64,000 nucleotides of DNA. Origin: Cohnella ginsengisoli (GTDB taxonomy: Bacteria; Bacillota; Bacilli; Paenibacillales; Paenibacillaceae). The position numbers were made by a program, and so were the translations under genes. Below are positions 48,353 to 59,479 of this stretch, piece after piece. The number at the start of each line of letters is the position of its first letter. Positions within the stretch are counted from its first letter, which is position 1. The DNA is taken from the NCBI RefSeq assembly GCF_029525555.1, contig NZ_JAPDHZ010000006.1:186001-250000 (forward strand), given 5' to 3'. The notes below the pieces were generated by a model. That model was not told the DNA's origin. It saw nothing but the letters and a program-made list of their open reading frames with translations, and did no database searches.

Positions 48353-48897
48353 CCATCGCGCAAAAGTACACGATCGCCATCGCCACTATCCATCGTCTCG
48401 ACTATCGCGCAATATTGCACGAGCGCCGTCAACACCATCCCACCGTCCCGTCTATCGTGCAAAAGTACACGATCGCCACCACCCCCATCCCATCGTCCCG
48501 CCTATCGCGCAAAAGTGCAGGATTTTCTCGCGAAACACCCTAGACCTCCCCCAAATAGGCGATCAATCGTGCACTTTTGCACGATTGATCGCAAAAATCC
48601 ACCATTCGAGCCGTGGATGATGTACTTTTGCAGGATAGCTCCTTTACGCCTCTGACCGTCTATCGCGCGAAAGTGCGATCGTCGCCACCATCAACATTCC
48701 CATGCCCGTCTATCGTGCAAAAGTACACGATCGCCACCACCCCCATCCCATCGTCCCGCCTATCGCGCAAAAGTGCAGGATTTTCTCGCGAAACACCCTA
48801 GACCTCCCCCAAATAGGCGATCAATCGTGCACTTTTGCACGATTGATCGCAAAAATCCACCATTCGAGCCGTAGATGATGTACTTTTGCAGGATAGC
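48353..48897. repeat. palindromic intergenic repeat array with a 258-bp duplication
   Basis: Units of about 50 bp start with CTATCGYGCAAAAGT-CACGATCG (48353, 48402, 48452, 48502 and others). A 193-bp block at 48447-48639 recurs at 48705-48897, offset by 258 bp, with a single mismatch seen (GTGGATG versus GTAGATG). Each block holds a perfect hairpin GCGATCAATCGTGCA-CTTT-TGCACGATTGATCGC (48559-48592 and 48817-48850). No coding support was found in the whole 48322-48945 gap. A related core, CTATCCTGCAAAAGT, occurs at about 59555. Confidence 0.88.
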
Positions 48898-48945
48898 CAT
48901 CACCGTGATGGGGGTCCGCCTTATCGCCGAGATGATCTTTGGCGT

Positions 48946-49614
48946 CTACAGAAGCTTCAACGCCGCCGGCCGAGCCTCGTATTTGGTTACGTATTTGCTG
49001 TCGGGACGACTGGCCACGGCGAACAGCCCTTTACTGCATAGAGATTGAAGCGTTCGGACCGCCGTCCGATAGTTAATCTGCAAGCGCTCGGCCACGTCGA
49101 TGGGGCGCAGGGGCCGGGAGAGTCTGCACGCCAACCGGATCGTCTCGCGTTCAGTGAGTCCCGTTAGGTTGACCGGCGATTCGTGCGCGTAAAATCCGCC
49201 AAGCAGCATCCTTAAAAGGGTGATGCACAACTCGGGCCGCTCGGCAACGTCGTCATAGGAAAACGAAATGACGCGGTACCCCATGGCGGTCAGGAAGGTT
49301 TCCCGGTTTAATTCGTTGCTGTATTTCCTTCTGTCCATGTCCCTTACGTGCGGTCCGAATCCTTTGATCTCGATGACCAGCCTAACGGCCGGATGGATCC
49401 AGACAAAGTCGCAAAAATACGCCAGCCCGCGCCAGTCCGTTACTTCGTACTCAGGGTGCAGACCCTCGAAGCTGCCTCGGAGTTTCCACCATACATTTTG
49501 GCAAAACAGCCGTTCGGCTTCGCGGTGTCCGCGCTCCAACCGGCCTCTGCGTTCGCCCGTTCGCCGTGCCAGATGAGATTGAATAAATTCGGCATGCGCT
49601 TGTTCAAAGTTCAT
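48946..49614 (-). CDS. PD-(D/E)xK nuclease-like (DUF559-type) protein with C-terminal winged helix
   Basis: 222 residues from ATG 49614 (AAGGAGG, 10 nt upstream). The central motif FCDFVWIHPAVRLVIEIKGF gives D-x(12)-E-x-K, the metal-binding core of the PD-(D/E)xK superfamily, and HVRDMDRRKYSNELNRETFL then GYRVISFSYDDV resemble DUF559/Vsr-like nucleases. Residues about 155-222 contain a helix-turn-helix (RPIDVAERLQINYRTAVRTL). A fusion of nuclease-like and DNA-binding parts. Stand-alone, not next to restriction or repair genes, but beside a large repeat array. Confidence 0.72.
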   Translation of the reverse strand: MNFEQAHAEFIQSHLARRTGERRGRLERGHREAERLFCQNVWWKLRGSFEGLHPEYEVTDWRGLAYFCDFVWIHPAVRLVIEIKGFGPHVRDMDRRKYSNELNRETFLTAMGYRVISFSYDDVAERPELCITLLRMLLGGFYAHESPVNLTGLTERETIRLACRLSRPLRPIDVAERLQINYRTAVRTLQSLCSKGLFAVASRPDSKYVTKYEARPAALKLL

Positions 49615-49767
49615 CTCTCTTAGCAGCCTCCTTAAAAATAAAAACGCCCCGTCTGCATTCTCAAGGAATGAAGAGGGACGTGCTTCGTCTCGTAAGAGGA
49701 GTATACGATAACCGATGGGCATCGTCCATACGCGGGATGAAGCGGACCGCCACCTGAGAGCCAAAAA

Positions 49768-49806
49768 AAGGTACAGCCCCCAGGAAAAATGGAGGATCTG
49801 TACCTT
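49768..49806 (-). terminator. Rho-independent terminator of the SLH giant gene
   Basis: AAGGTACAG (49768-49776) and CTGTACCTT (49798-49806) pair. On the minus strand the stem is followed by TTTTTTTGG, 55 bases past the stop at 49861. Confidence 0.85.
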
Positions 49807-49860
49807 CTTGGCCTCATTCAGCGTTTGCGGCATTTTTTGAATTAAGGTCTTTCCGACGCG

Positions 49861-52800
49861 TCACATGCCGCCGTCCGCCTTCTCCGCCTTCTCCGTCATT
49901 CGACGGAGAATGGCCGCAGCTTGAGCGCGCGTCGCCGCGCCGTCCGGCATGAAGCGGTCTGCCTTGACGCCTCGCATCAAGCCGTACTTGACGGCAGACG
50001 AGACTTCTTTGAGCGCCCATTTGCGGATCGCGCTTCGGTCCGCGAACGGCAGCAGCAGCGCCTCCGCTTCCTCGCCGGCGGCCGGGACGGCATCCCCGTC
50101 CAGCTTCGAGACGGCTCTCCAAACCATGACCGCCAACTGTTCGCGCGTAATGAAGTCGCCCGGGCGGAACTTGCCGGAGCCGTCGCCGGCGATCAGGCCG
50201 AGCGTCGCAGCCGTCTGCACCGCTTCGTAGAACCAATCCCCCCGGCGACACGTCGCTGAAGAGCTGCGCTTGCCTGTTCGGCTGCGTCTCTCCGACGATA
50301 CGGGCGAGTATCGCCGCGAACTCCGCCCGCGTCACCCGGCGGTTCGGTTCGAACGTATCGGCGGATAGGCCTGTGATTGACAGCCGCGCAGCCAGCCAGT
50401 CGATATCCGCCTTCGCCCAGTGGTTCGCGATATCCGCGAACGGACTGTCATAGACGAAGACGCCGCAGTAAGGCGAGTTGGCCGTCCCGCTCTCCAATGG
50501 CCGCTCCTCGCCGGAGGAGAGGGAGGACGCATAACGCCAACGGCTGGCGGACGGATCGTAGCGGTAGACGGCGACCGATGCGCCGTCCGGCACGGATTGG
50601 GGCGGCGTCCATCCCCCCGGTCGCGGCATCCGGACGGTCGGCGGTCAGCGTCACGCTGCGTCCGCCGTCTTCCGCCGCGAGGGCGACGCGGTACAGCCCC
50701 GTCATGGCGCGGAGCCCGGCGGACTTTTTCTTCAGATCGGCCAGCCATGCCGGTTCCTCCTGGACCGAAGCCCTGGCGACGAGCAGATGCACGGCCGATG
50801 CCCCGTCGCTCATGCCGGACCAAGCGTCCGTCCGGATCGCGGCGGATAGCGGCGCGGCCTTCAGTTTAAGCTTGATCTGCATCTTGGCGAGCGCCTTAAA
50901 TGCGTCGGCCGTCATGCTCACGTCGTACGATTCAAAATTCGCCGGCGCATCGAGGTACAACTCCGCGCCGCTCTTCGCCGCCTTCAGCGCGTCCATCACG
51001 ACTTGGGTCTGCAGCGTGATCATGGCCGTCTTGCGGCCTTCGACGTCCTTGGAAGTCACATTGGCGCCGCGTCCGATGTCCGCGATGTTCCCCGGAGAGG
51101 GCGTCGGGGTCGAGCCTTCCGTCGGTCCAGGCGTCGGCGACGGAGACGGGCTCGGCGTCGGTCCCGGATCTGCAGACCGCACGACGGTCAGCGTGTAGAC
51201 CTTCGCCACGTCCGGATGGCCGGCGGCCTCCACCCGAATCGGGATGATGCCGTCGCTTGGAATGGCGACCGTCTTGAACGTGGCGTCGCCGAGCGGCACG
51301 CCCCGAATGGACAGCCGGCCACCCGCCTGTGCCAGCGTCGCCTTGAGCTCCACCGATGCGGCGTCGGCAGTGACCTTAAGCGTATAGTCGGTCCGTTCGC
51401 CCGAGAACGCTTCGCTCAGGGAGCCGCCCTGAAGCTCGAGGCCGCTCAGCAGGGCGTTGGGGCTGTTCAGCGCGAGCGTCTTCTCCGCCGACGGATTGCC
51501 CAGCGGGTCTGCCGCGGCGCCGGCCGCGACGGCGACCGTCACGGCTGCGCCTTCGGCCACGGGACCGCTCAGCGTCAGGACGGCCGACATCGGCTGCTTG
51601 CCGTTCTCCGGCACCTCGACGACGGCGGACAGCACCTTGCGGCCCGTGCCGCTCAAAGCGAACGCGCCCGGGTCGAGAAGCGATCCCGCAGCCAGCGGCT
51701 CGTCGAAGACGATGCGGATGGCGGCACCGCCGCCGGCGGATTCGGCCGAAGCGGGCACCGGACCGGTCGCGTCGCGCCGTGCGGCTTTGGCCGTTCCGTC
51801 GAAGCCGGCGAGCATCTGCGTGCCTGCGTAGCTCACGAAGGCGCCCGGCTCGATCGCGACCCGATATTCGGCGCCTTCCGAGAGCCCGTCGCCGTTCGGC
51901 GTGAAGCGCACCTTGCGGGCGAGCGTCTCGCCGCCGGCCGACTGCGGTTCCAGGTAGGCGTAGGTGCCTTCCACCGGAGCGCCGTCCGGTCCCGTCACGA
52001 CGAGCGCGTCGGCAGGGACGGGATCGCTCGCCTTCAGGTACTTGCTGAATGCGATGTCGATATAGCTGCCGCCGTCGCCGACGACGGCTTCGAACCCGGT
52101 GGCGGCCGGCGGCACCTTCGAGACGAGGCCGGCATTGACGTCGAAGTGAGGAGGGGGGAACCGGCAGCTCCTCGCTTGCGGCCGTCTCGTAGCCCGGCTT
52201 CTCCCAGACGACCTTCCAGATGCCTTCCGGCACGTCCCAGCCGTAGCGGCCTTCCTTGTCGGTGGCCTGGGGATTGATCTGCCCGTAGTCCGCGGCGTCG
52301 TTCCAGACTTTCCATTCGCCGTTGTCCGGGTTTTTGAAGAGCACGGTCGCCTTTACGTCCTCGATCCGGTTGCCCGGGACCGCTTCGTAGACATAGCCGC
52401 TCGGATCGTAGATCCATCTCAGACGCGCCACGCGCTTCAATTTCTTTTTATAAATATTCTCTTCCTCTGGATCGTCTTCGTTGTTCCGGCAGTTCTGCGG
52501 ATTCGTAGGTCCGACCGAGGAGACCTTGTCGATCTGCTCGTCGACGTAGCTGTCGATCTTGTTCGACACGTATTGTCCGGCATAGCCGCCGATGAAGCCG
52601 ACGGGCCCTTCGAGCATCATCGCGCCCGTCCAGGCGCCGATCGCGGTCTTCGCGATCTCGCCGCCCACCGTCACGAGCAGCGCTTTGCCCGCTTGATCGC
52701 CGGTCGCTTCGATGTTCTCCGGACACTGGATGGCGGCCTCCACGTTGCCCATGATCTTCGTGATTTTGCCCGCGTACCCTTGGTAGCTCTCGTATTGCCC

Positions 52801-55800
52801 CTTAAGGTCCGAGAACGGGCTGAGCGCATCCGAAGAGATCGCCTTGTAATCCGCGGAGACCTGGATCATCCCCTGCTGGTAAGGGGTCGCATCGATCCCG
52901 AGCTCGTCGAGCGCTTCGAGCGGATCGAATCCGTCGTCGAATGCCGCAAGCGTCGAGGCGCGGGCTTTCGGAGACGATTCAGGGAAGAGGGCTCCCTTCG
53001 GCATATAGCCCTTCATCTTCACGCTGACGCCGTCCGGCGTCTCCTGTACGTCAAGGGTCGCGTTGTACAGGAGAATGCCAGTCGCCTCGGCTTCCACGAT
53101 CTCCTCCACCGTCGGCATGTAGGATGTCGGCGTCAGATCGATCCGCTCGCTTGCCTCGATGCGCATATGGTTCGCCTCGGGGAACTCGATGACCGCGCTG
53201 CCCGCGTATACGTTGCCTTCCTGCTTGAACGGCTGCTTGTCGGCGATATGAAACGTCCTCATCTTCGGGGGGCAGCAGCGCGTTCGTCTCCGCTTCGGTC
53301 GGCGCCTCCCGGCTGATGACGACCTTCGGCTTCACCGTGTCGTAGTCGACATACAGACCGCCGAGCGTACCCGAGCCGGTCGGGATCGTCGCCCGGTACA
53401 GCCCGTCGTCGCCCTTCTCCGCCGTCACCGGACCGCCGATCTGGCCGCCCATGTACAGCTTCACGTTTTTGACTTTATCCGGATCGCTGAACTTCAGCAC
53501 GAGCGAGAACGGATTGCCCGGCACCACGGTATAGGGAAGCTGCGCGATGCCGTTCTCCACGTTCAGCTGCAGCCATTTTCCGTTCGGATACTGCGCCAGG
53601 GCCAGCTCCCGCAGCACCGGCTCGCCCGCTTTGTAGGCCACGAGCTCCCGGTCCGAGCGCAGCGTCCTGCTGCCGCTCTTCGCTTCCGCCCACAGCAGAT
53701 GGATATCCGAGGCACTCTCGTTGCGAAGATCCACCTTAGCCCGCCAGGTGCCCGCGGACGTCGCCGTCGCCGTTCCGAGTAGCAGGTCTTCGTCGTAAAT
53801 CTTGACCGTACTTAATGCCGGCGCCAAGCCGATCACCTGAACCCCGGACGCCGTCACGATATCGGGCGCCTCGAGCGTCACCCGCGGCACCTCCAGCTGT
53901 ACGGTGCCGATCGTCTCGCTGACCGTTCCGGCGTCTGCGGTTCCTTCGATCCGGGCGGACAGCCGCGCCTTATCTTGGGCGTAGTCCGCATCCAGTCTCG
54001 CCTGCAGCGATACCGTGCCCTGCGCTTTCTTGCCGACGGCGCCGAGCGTTACCGACAATGACCGGCCGTTGAGTTGGGCCGTCGCGTTCGTTCCATTCAC
54101 CTTGACCGGAACGTTGCCTCCCGACGCGCCTACCGGGGAGATGCCTTCCGGCAGATCGATCTTCATCGTGGCGCCGGTCAGGGCGCCGGCGTCGCCGTTT
54201 TGGTAGAAGGCCTTCAGATTGACCGTCCCGCCCGGGGACACCTCGTTCGGCTCGGCGATCAAGCCGTTCGTCTCCCTTTGCGCGAAATAGGCTGCGGGCG
54301 CGAGCTCGAACAGGCCGAGCTCGAGCGTCTCCTGCTCGGCGATGGTCACCTGCCTGGACGCGGTCCACTGCGAATTCGTCTGCGAGTTCCAGCGGGTGAG
54401 CTCGATCCGGTACGTGCCGGCCTTCGGCGCGTGCAGCAGGAAGTGATCCCCGCGGAAGGTTTTGTACTCCCTGTTGACAAGGCCGGAGCCAGTCACCTCG
54501 TAAAGGGTCGCGAACGTCCATGTGTTCGAATCCGCGTCCACCTTGCCCGTTATGAGCCCGCCGGCCTCCTCGACCCAAACCTCGGCGGTGCCGTTCGCAT
54601 CGTTGTCGAGCACGATATCTTTGCAGGCTTGGAACGCGCTGGAGAGTACGCCCGTTATGCATACCTCGACCTTTTCGCCAGGCGATCCCTGAAGGTTGAC
54701 CGCATTTTGATAATAGCTGATCCGTCCGCCGAATCTGCCCCGCAGACTCGCCGAGAAGCGGACCTGCTCCATATCGACGGGGCCTGCCCATTCGCTTCCG
54801 ATCATTTTGACGTGCACCTTGAAAGTGACCATGCCGGTTGGCGCCATCGCGACGGGAATGTCGAGCGTCGTCGTCTTGCCCTTGGCCACGCTCGCTTTAA
54901 GGCCGGGCTCGGAATTGTAATGATAGGCGTTTTGCGCGGCCTGCACGGCGACTTCTCCTTCGTAGGCCGTGAGGCGATAAGCTCCGTTTAAGTCGGTGTA
55001 GGCCTGCTGCACGACGGGTTTGCCTTTGTACATCTGTGTCGTCGTCACGAGCGCGTTGAACACGGGCTTGCCCCCGGGATCCAGCACCTTGCCCTGCAGC
55101 TGGCCTTGGGGCGAGCGGGTCAAGACGAGCGGGATCACGTTGTCCCCGCCTTTTAGCGAGAAGGGAACGGGCGTCATCGGCTCGTAGCTCATCTCGTTCA
55201 GATCGACCTTGGCCGTATACTTTTTGTCGCTGTCGTCTACGCCCGTCCAGCTCGTCTCGCCGTTCGAATCGGTATCGTAGCCGCCCAGGACATAGGCGCC
55301 CGCTTCGTCCCACGTCTCGATATGCATGCCGGCGAGGGCCTTGCCTTCTTCGTCGGTCACCTTGTACCGGTAACGGGCCGGCTGGATCACCTTGAGCGAG
55401 AGATCCGTACGCCATCCGGACGTCACGTGGACCGACGATGCCCGCCCCAGGACCTTGCCGGCCGGCGACACGAGCGTCACCGCGTAGGCATCCGAGGGCT
55501 TGAGTCCCTCCAGCAGAACATCGTCTTCGCCGGTCAGCGTCTTCACCGCATAGCCGCCGCTCTCGGCGCTCGTCGCCGACAGGTAGACGCCGTTCAGATC
55601 CATGCCGCCGGGATTGTCGAACGCGATCTTCAGGTTGCCGGAGACGGCGAGCGGCAGGCCGGTCGCTTCCTTCTCTACGGGACCGCCAGCAGCGCCCGTC
55701 ATGACCGCCGTCACTTTGGACAACTCGGAGATGCCTTCCTCCACGTGAAAGGCGCCCGTGTATACGCCGGTTCCCGAAGCCGCTTCCGTCAGGTCCACCG

Positions 55801-57635
55801 ATGCTTCCGCCGCGCGCGGAGCGGGGAGACGACTGCCGTCTTCGGCCAGCCAGGTGGCATAGACGATCTTGGCCGCGATCGCGCGTCCCGTCACCGCCCG
55901 CGCCTCGATGGTCAGCGTACTGTCCGGCACCGGCTGGCGCTTCGGCGACAGCCGGTCGAACGTCAGTCCGAGCGCGAGCGTGCGGTCGCCGGCCGGCGTC
56001 GTCACCCGCACGCTCGGTCCGCCGGCTGTAGCGACATCGTCGGCATTCGCCGCTTCGATGCGGAATACGTACTCCGTCGCGGGCTTGAGCCCCTCGGCCG
56101 TATAAGTCAGCGCCGTGCCGTTCACGACGGCGATTCGCTCGTTATTCGCGTAAAGGCGGTATTCCTTGATGCCGCCCGCAGCGGAGGCGGGCGTCCAGGT
56201 CAGCGTCGCCCGGTCCGGCTGAAGGCCGGAGGCTTCCAGCTTGCTGCCGTCCGGCCATGTCGGCGTCCCGCCGTCTCCCTTGACCTTCGAGGCGATGAAC
56301 AGGCCGCTCATCGGAATCTCCTCGCCGCTGTCGGAATCGGTATAGGTGTAGCCGGCATTGAAGATGCCGACCGTCGCCCCGTCCGAGAGCGCGAGATGCG
56401 TCAGCGGTAGCGTCAACGTCTCTTCCGACGGCGCGACGGATACTTCCCTGGTGACGCCGGCCGCAAGATCGGCGATCATCGCTTGGTCAAGTTCGACCGA
56501 TTCGGGAAGGGTGTCGAACGTGACGTAGCGGCCGTCGGCGGTCACGAGCGGCTCATCGCTCTCGTAGTCGAACTGAGCGCCGTCCGTATTCACCGATACG
56601 CGCTTCACGGAACCGTCCGCCGTCCGATACACGTAGACATCGGTTACGCCGTTCGTGTCTTCCCCGACCAGCGCGCCTTCGGATTCGAAGGCGACGACTC
56701 CGCCGTCGCCGCTGATCTTCGGGTTGCCGCTCGCTTCGGCCGACTGGCCGCCCGACGCGGGAAGGCTGACGAGCCGGTTCGTCTTGTCCGTGCGGTCGTG
56801 CAGGAAGACGTCCGTGGTTCCGTTCGTATCCCCTTCGGTCAGGAACGCGGAGTCCGATTCGAAGGCGACGTACCGGCCGTCCGCGCTGATCGACGGCTTG
56901 TTGCTGTTGGCATACGAGATCTCGACCGAGTCTTCGGCGATGACCGCTTTGCTGACCATCTCGATGACGTTCGTCTCCCTGTCGTATACGAAAACGTCAT
57001 AGTTATCGGTATCGCCCTCAACCAGACCGGGCGCCGACGATTCGAACGCCACATACCGGCCATCCGCGCTTACGGAGGGATTCTCGCTCTGCTCCGTGCC
57101 CGGCAGGCCGTCCGGCTGCGCGCTGACAAGGCGATTCTCCTTGGTCTGGCGGTCATACAGGTACACCTGCGCATCAACCATGTCGCTAAAACGCTGCTTG
57201 CCGGTATAGGCGAACCAGCGCGCGTCAGCGGACATCTCGAAGCTCAGGGGTTCCTTTGCCTCGGCGTCCTGCAGCAATGCCTCAAGCGATCCGGTCTCCC
57301 GGTCGTACAGCTCAAGCGTCGAATGCAGCTCGCCGCCGACGAATTTGTATTCGATAAATGCCGCAAATCGTCCGTCCGGCGTCACGCGGACATTGTCGTC
57401 CACGATCGGATACAGGGGGGGCGAATACCCGCGTGAGATGATTCCACGTCGCTTCGCCCGCATCTGCTACGGCCGCAAGCTGCGTCCCCAGCTTTACCGG
57501 GCTAAGCCCCGCGGGCAGCGATTGCGCTGCCTGCGCGTGACCCCAGACTGCGAAAAGGCTGGTGAACCATAGCGCGAACGCCATTCCGCCGGCCGTCCAT
57601 CGCCTGCCGGATCCGCGCTTTCTTTGCGATCTCAT
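49861..57635 (-). CDS. giant secreted surface protein with three SLH domains, five frame breaks
   Basis: About 2,589 residues after removing one base at each of G7 57415, G6 53267, G6 52153, C6 50613 and C6 50238. GGAGGAGA precedes ATG 57635; signal peptide at about 1-38. Layout: WD40/TolB-like propeller repeats (SVSADGRYVAFES and similar, residues about 60-330), an FN3-like domain, several Ig-like or carboxypeptidase-regulatory-like domains (GQLQGKVLDPGGKPVFNALV), a region with a glycine-rich helix (VGFIGGYAGQYVSN), cadherin-like beta-sandwich repeats (LSGLELQGGSLSEAFS), a Pro/Ser/Thr linker, and three SLH repeats (FADIANHWAKADI, FSDVSPGDWFYEAVQ, FADRSAIRKWALKEV). It is cell-wall anchored by SLH. 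Function unknown; perhaps binding or cross-linking. Confidence 0.9.
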
Positions 57636-57831
57636 CAAAAGTCTCCTCCATGTGTAATACGTTTTGTATCATCTTAACAAATGGGGGAGGACGAACAAGT
57701 GACCGCCGTCGCTGATTCGGTCAGCCGAATCCGGTGACCGGCGTCACGTGACCGGCCGTTCGCCGAGCATGCCGCTGGGCCTATTTACCAGGATGCGGCG
57801 GGGGCGGGTGGAAGTTTTAGGGTCGACAAAA

Positions 57832-57866
57832 AGGGGCGCAAACACCATGACGGTGTCTGCGCCCCT
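57832..57866 (-). terminator. Rho-independent terminator after the TolB-like gene
   Basis: AGGGGCGCA-AACACC and GGTGTC-TGCGCCCCT pair, with a TTTTTG run on the minus strand. The gap at 57640-57831 toward the SLH gene has GACCGG-rich sequence and no gene. Confidence 0.85.
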
Positions 57867-57914
57867 CTTTGACTATGCGCCGCGCGAGCCGGCCTTCAAT
57901 CGATGTCCTGCAGC

Positions 57915-58031
57915 TCAGAATAACGCCGAGACGGCCGTGCTGTCGACAGCGTACTTGTCGCCGTTCTGAATGAGCGGGAAGCCGAAGGCTTCAAGCTTCG
58001 CGGCGGTCGGATCGTGGATGCGATCGATGAT
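57915..58031 (-). other. in-frame coding-like extension past the TolB-like stop
   Basis: After the TAA at 58032-58034 the same minus frame stays open for 38 codons, starting IIDRIHDPTAAKLEAFGFPL and ending DSTAVSALF. Codon use is GC-rich and gene-like. There is no start codon with an RBS, and I do not recognise a family. It may be a gene remnant, or a C-terminal part cut off by a nonsense change. Confidence 0.35.
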
Positions 58032-58913
58032 TTACTCGGGAAGCCGGTAGCTAACAAACGCCAACGTACGGCTGTCGGGCGCCCAGGAATTTACGTTAAG
58101 CGTCCCTTGTCCCCCGAAGAGGGAGACGAGGGTGCGGGACTCCCCGCCGGCGGCGGGCATCAATCGAAGCTCGACGTGTTTGTTCGCGGGGTGATCGCCC
58201 GGTGCGACGTCGCCCTTGCGGTACGCGATATAGACGACCCATTGGCCGTCCGGCGAGACGTGGGGAAACCAATTGTTGCTCTCCTCGTGCGTCATGCGGA
58301 CCTGCTCGCTGCCGTCGGCGTTCATGCGCCACACCTGCATGAGTCCGGACCGTACGGAATTGAACCAAATGTGCCGGCCGTCCGGCGAATATTCCGGGCC
58401 GTCATTCAGACCAGGCGCGTCGGTCAGCTGCGTCTCGATGCCGCCGTTCGCCGGGATCGTATAGATGTCGTACTCGCCGTCTCGCTCCGCGCAGTAAGCG
58501 AGCGTGCTGCCGTCGGGCGACCAGCCATGCAGGTAGCTGGGGGCCATCGGCGTGACGAGCTCGGGATGCCCGCCTTGCAAGGGGAGGACGTAGATGCGCG
58601 ACTGGCCGTCTTCGAACGTATGGTGGCTCACGGCGATGCGGTCGTTTTCGGGCGACAGGACGTGATCGTTGTTGCATTGAACCGCGAATCCGGACTCGAT
58701 CAATCTGCTGCTCCTTGACGCGAGGTCGAATTCGAAAAGGCGTCCCTGGCTGTTGAAGATCAGTCGGCTGCCGTCGCGGGTCCAATTGGGCGCTTCGATC
58801 AGGTGATCGAATTCAGCCATTACGCGGCGCTCGCCGCCGTGAATGTCGACCGTCTCGAGGATGCTGACGATCGGGCGGCTATCAAGCTTGCGCGGTTCCT
58901 TCAATCTGTTCAT
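58032..58913 (-). CDS. TolB/WD40-like beta-propeller protein
   Basis: 293 residues from ATG 58913 (GGGAGACGAGCGCA upstream). No signal peptide, so cytosolic. Propeller blades have the DxDG-like pattern: WTRDGSRLIFNS, SPENDRIAVSHH, GWSPDGSTLAYCA, YSPDGRHIWFNS, VSPDGQWVVYIA and WAPDSRTLAFVS. Family relatives are TolB-like proteins and peptidase S9 N-terminal domains, but no peptidase domain is attached. It starts 31 bases after the VOC gene, so the two are co-transcribed. Confidence 0.82.
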   Translation of the reverse strand: MNRLKEPRKLDSRPIVSILETVDIHGGERRVMAEFDHLIEAPNWTRDGSRLIFNSQGRLFEFDLASRSSRLIESGFAVQCNNDHVLSPENDRIAVSHHTFEDGQSRIYVLPLQGGHPELVTPMAPSYLHGWSPDGSTLAYCAERDGEYDIYTIPANGGIETQLTDAPGLNDGPEYSPDGRHIWFNSVRSGLMQVWRMNADGSEQVRMTHEESNNWFPHVSPDGQWVVYIAYRKGDVAPGDHPANKHVELRLMPAAGGESRTLVSLFGGQGTLNVNSWAPDSRTLAFVSYRLPE

Positions 58914-58944
58914 TGCGCTCGTCTCCCTTGTCTGTGCCGGGGCT

Positions 58945-59397
58945 CTAGGCCCGCGGCTTAATGTTCAGATTGACGCCCAGATCGTCTTCGCTGTCCACGA
59001 TCGTCCAACTGCTGCCCGGATAGTAGCCGATCGTCCGCATCGCGTAGCCCATCTCCTCCAGCTCCCCGACGATCGCGTCGCGCTTCTCGCCGACCTGGAA
59101 GCCAAGGTGATGGACGCCGTTGCCATGCTTGTCGAGAAATTCGCGGAACGTGCTGTCCCGCTCGTCGGGCTCGTGCAGCTCGATGACGAAGGGGCCGGCT
59201 TCGATATTCGCCAGCTTCAGGCCGTATTCGGCCGGCTTGCCCCGGTAAGTCAGATCAGGGTTAGGCGCGGGCGGCTGATAGCGGATCTCGGGGACGGGGA
59301 TGTTGAAGAAACGGGCCCACGTTTCCGCGGCCTTTTGGATGTCTTGCACGACGATAGCGATCTGGATGAAGCCGTCAAAGGCGAGCGGATTTTGCAT
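58945..59397 (-). CDS. VOC family (glyoxalase/bleomycin resistance-like) protein
   Basis: 150 residues from ATG 59397, chosen over an upstream ATG because AAGGAAGG precedes it. Two betaalphabetabetabeta modules: IQIAIVVQDIQKAAETWARF and GNGVHHLGFQVGEKRDAIVGEL. Metal ligands are likely His/Gln in FIQIAIVV, Glu in FVIELHEP, His in HHLGF and the C-terminal Asp/Glu region VNLNIKP, which lacks the usual final Glu. It may be a lyase, epimerase or dioxygenase-like enzyme; the reaction is unknown. It is the first gene in a two-gene operon with the TolB-like protein. Confidence 0.85.
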   Translation of the reverse strand: MQNPLAFDGFIQIAIVVQDIQKAAETWARFFNIPVPEIRYQPPAPNPDLTYRGKPAEYGLKLANIEAGPFVIELHEPDERDSTFREFLDKHGNGVHHLGFQVGEKRDAIVGELEEMGYAMRTIGYYPGSSWTIVDSEDDLGVNLNIKPRA

Positions 59398-59457
59398 GAG
59401 AGGTCTGTCCTTCCTTCGGTGGATGGGAAGCTTGCGGGCAATGTGTGAACGCGCGTT

Positions 59458-59479
59458 TATGATACGTTTAATTATCATA
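59458..59479. promoter_or_regulatory. inverted repeat upstream of the VOC/TolB-like operon
   Basis: TATGATA-CGTTTAAT-TATCATA lies 61-82 bases upstream of the VOC start. An AT-rich dyad of this kind suits an operator or promoter site, with no evident regulator gene alongside. The flanking gap 59480-59731 contains a repeat core at about 59555 and no gene. Confidence 0.5.

Noticed and set aside
48322..48945. CRISPR array
   Set aside because: Units are about 50 bp, palindromic and variable, with no constant repeat and unique spacer pattern and no cas genes nearby.
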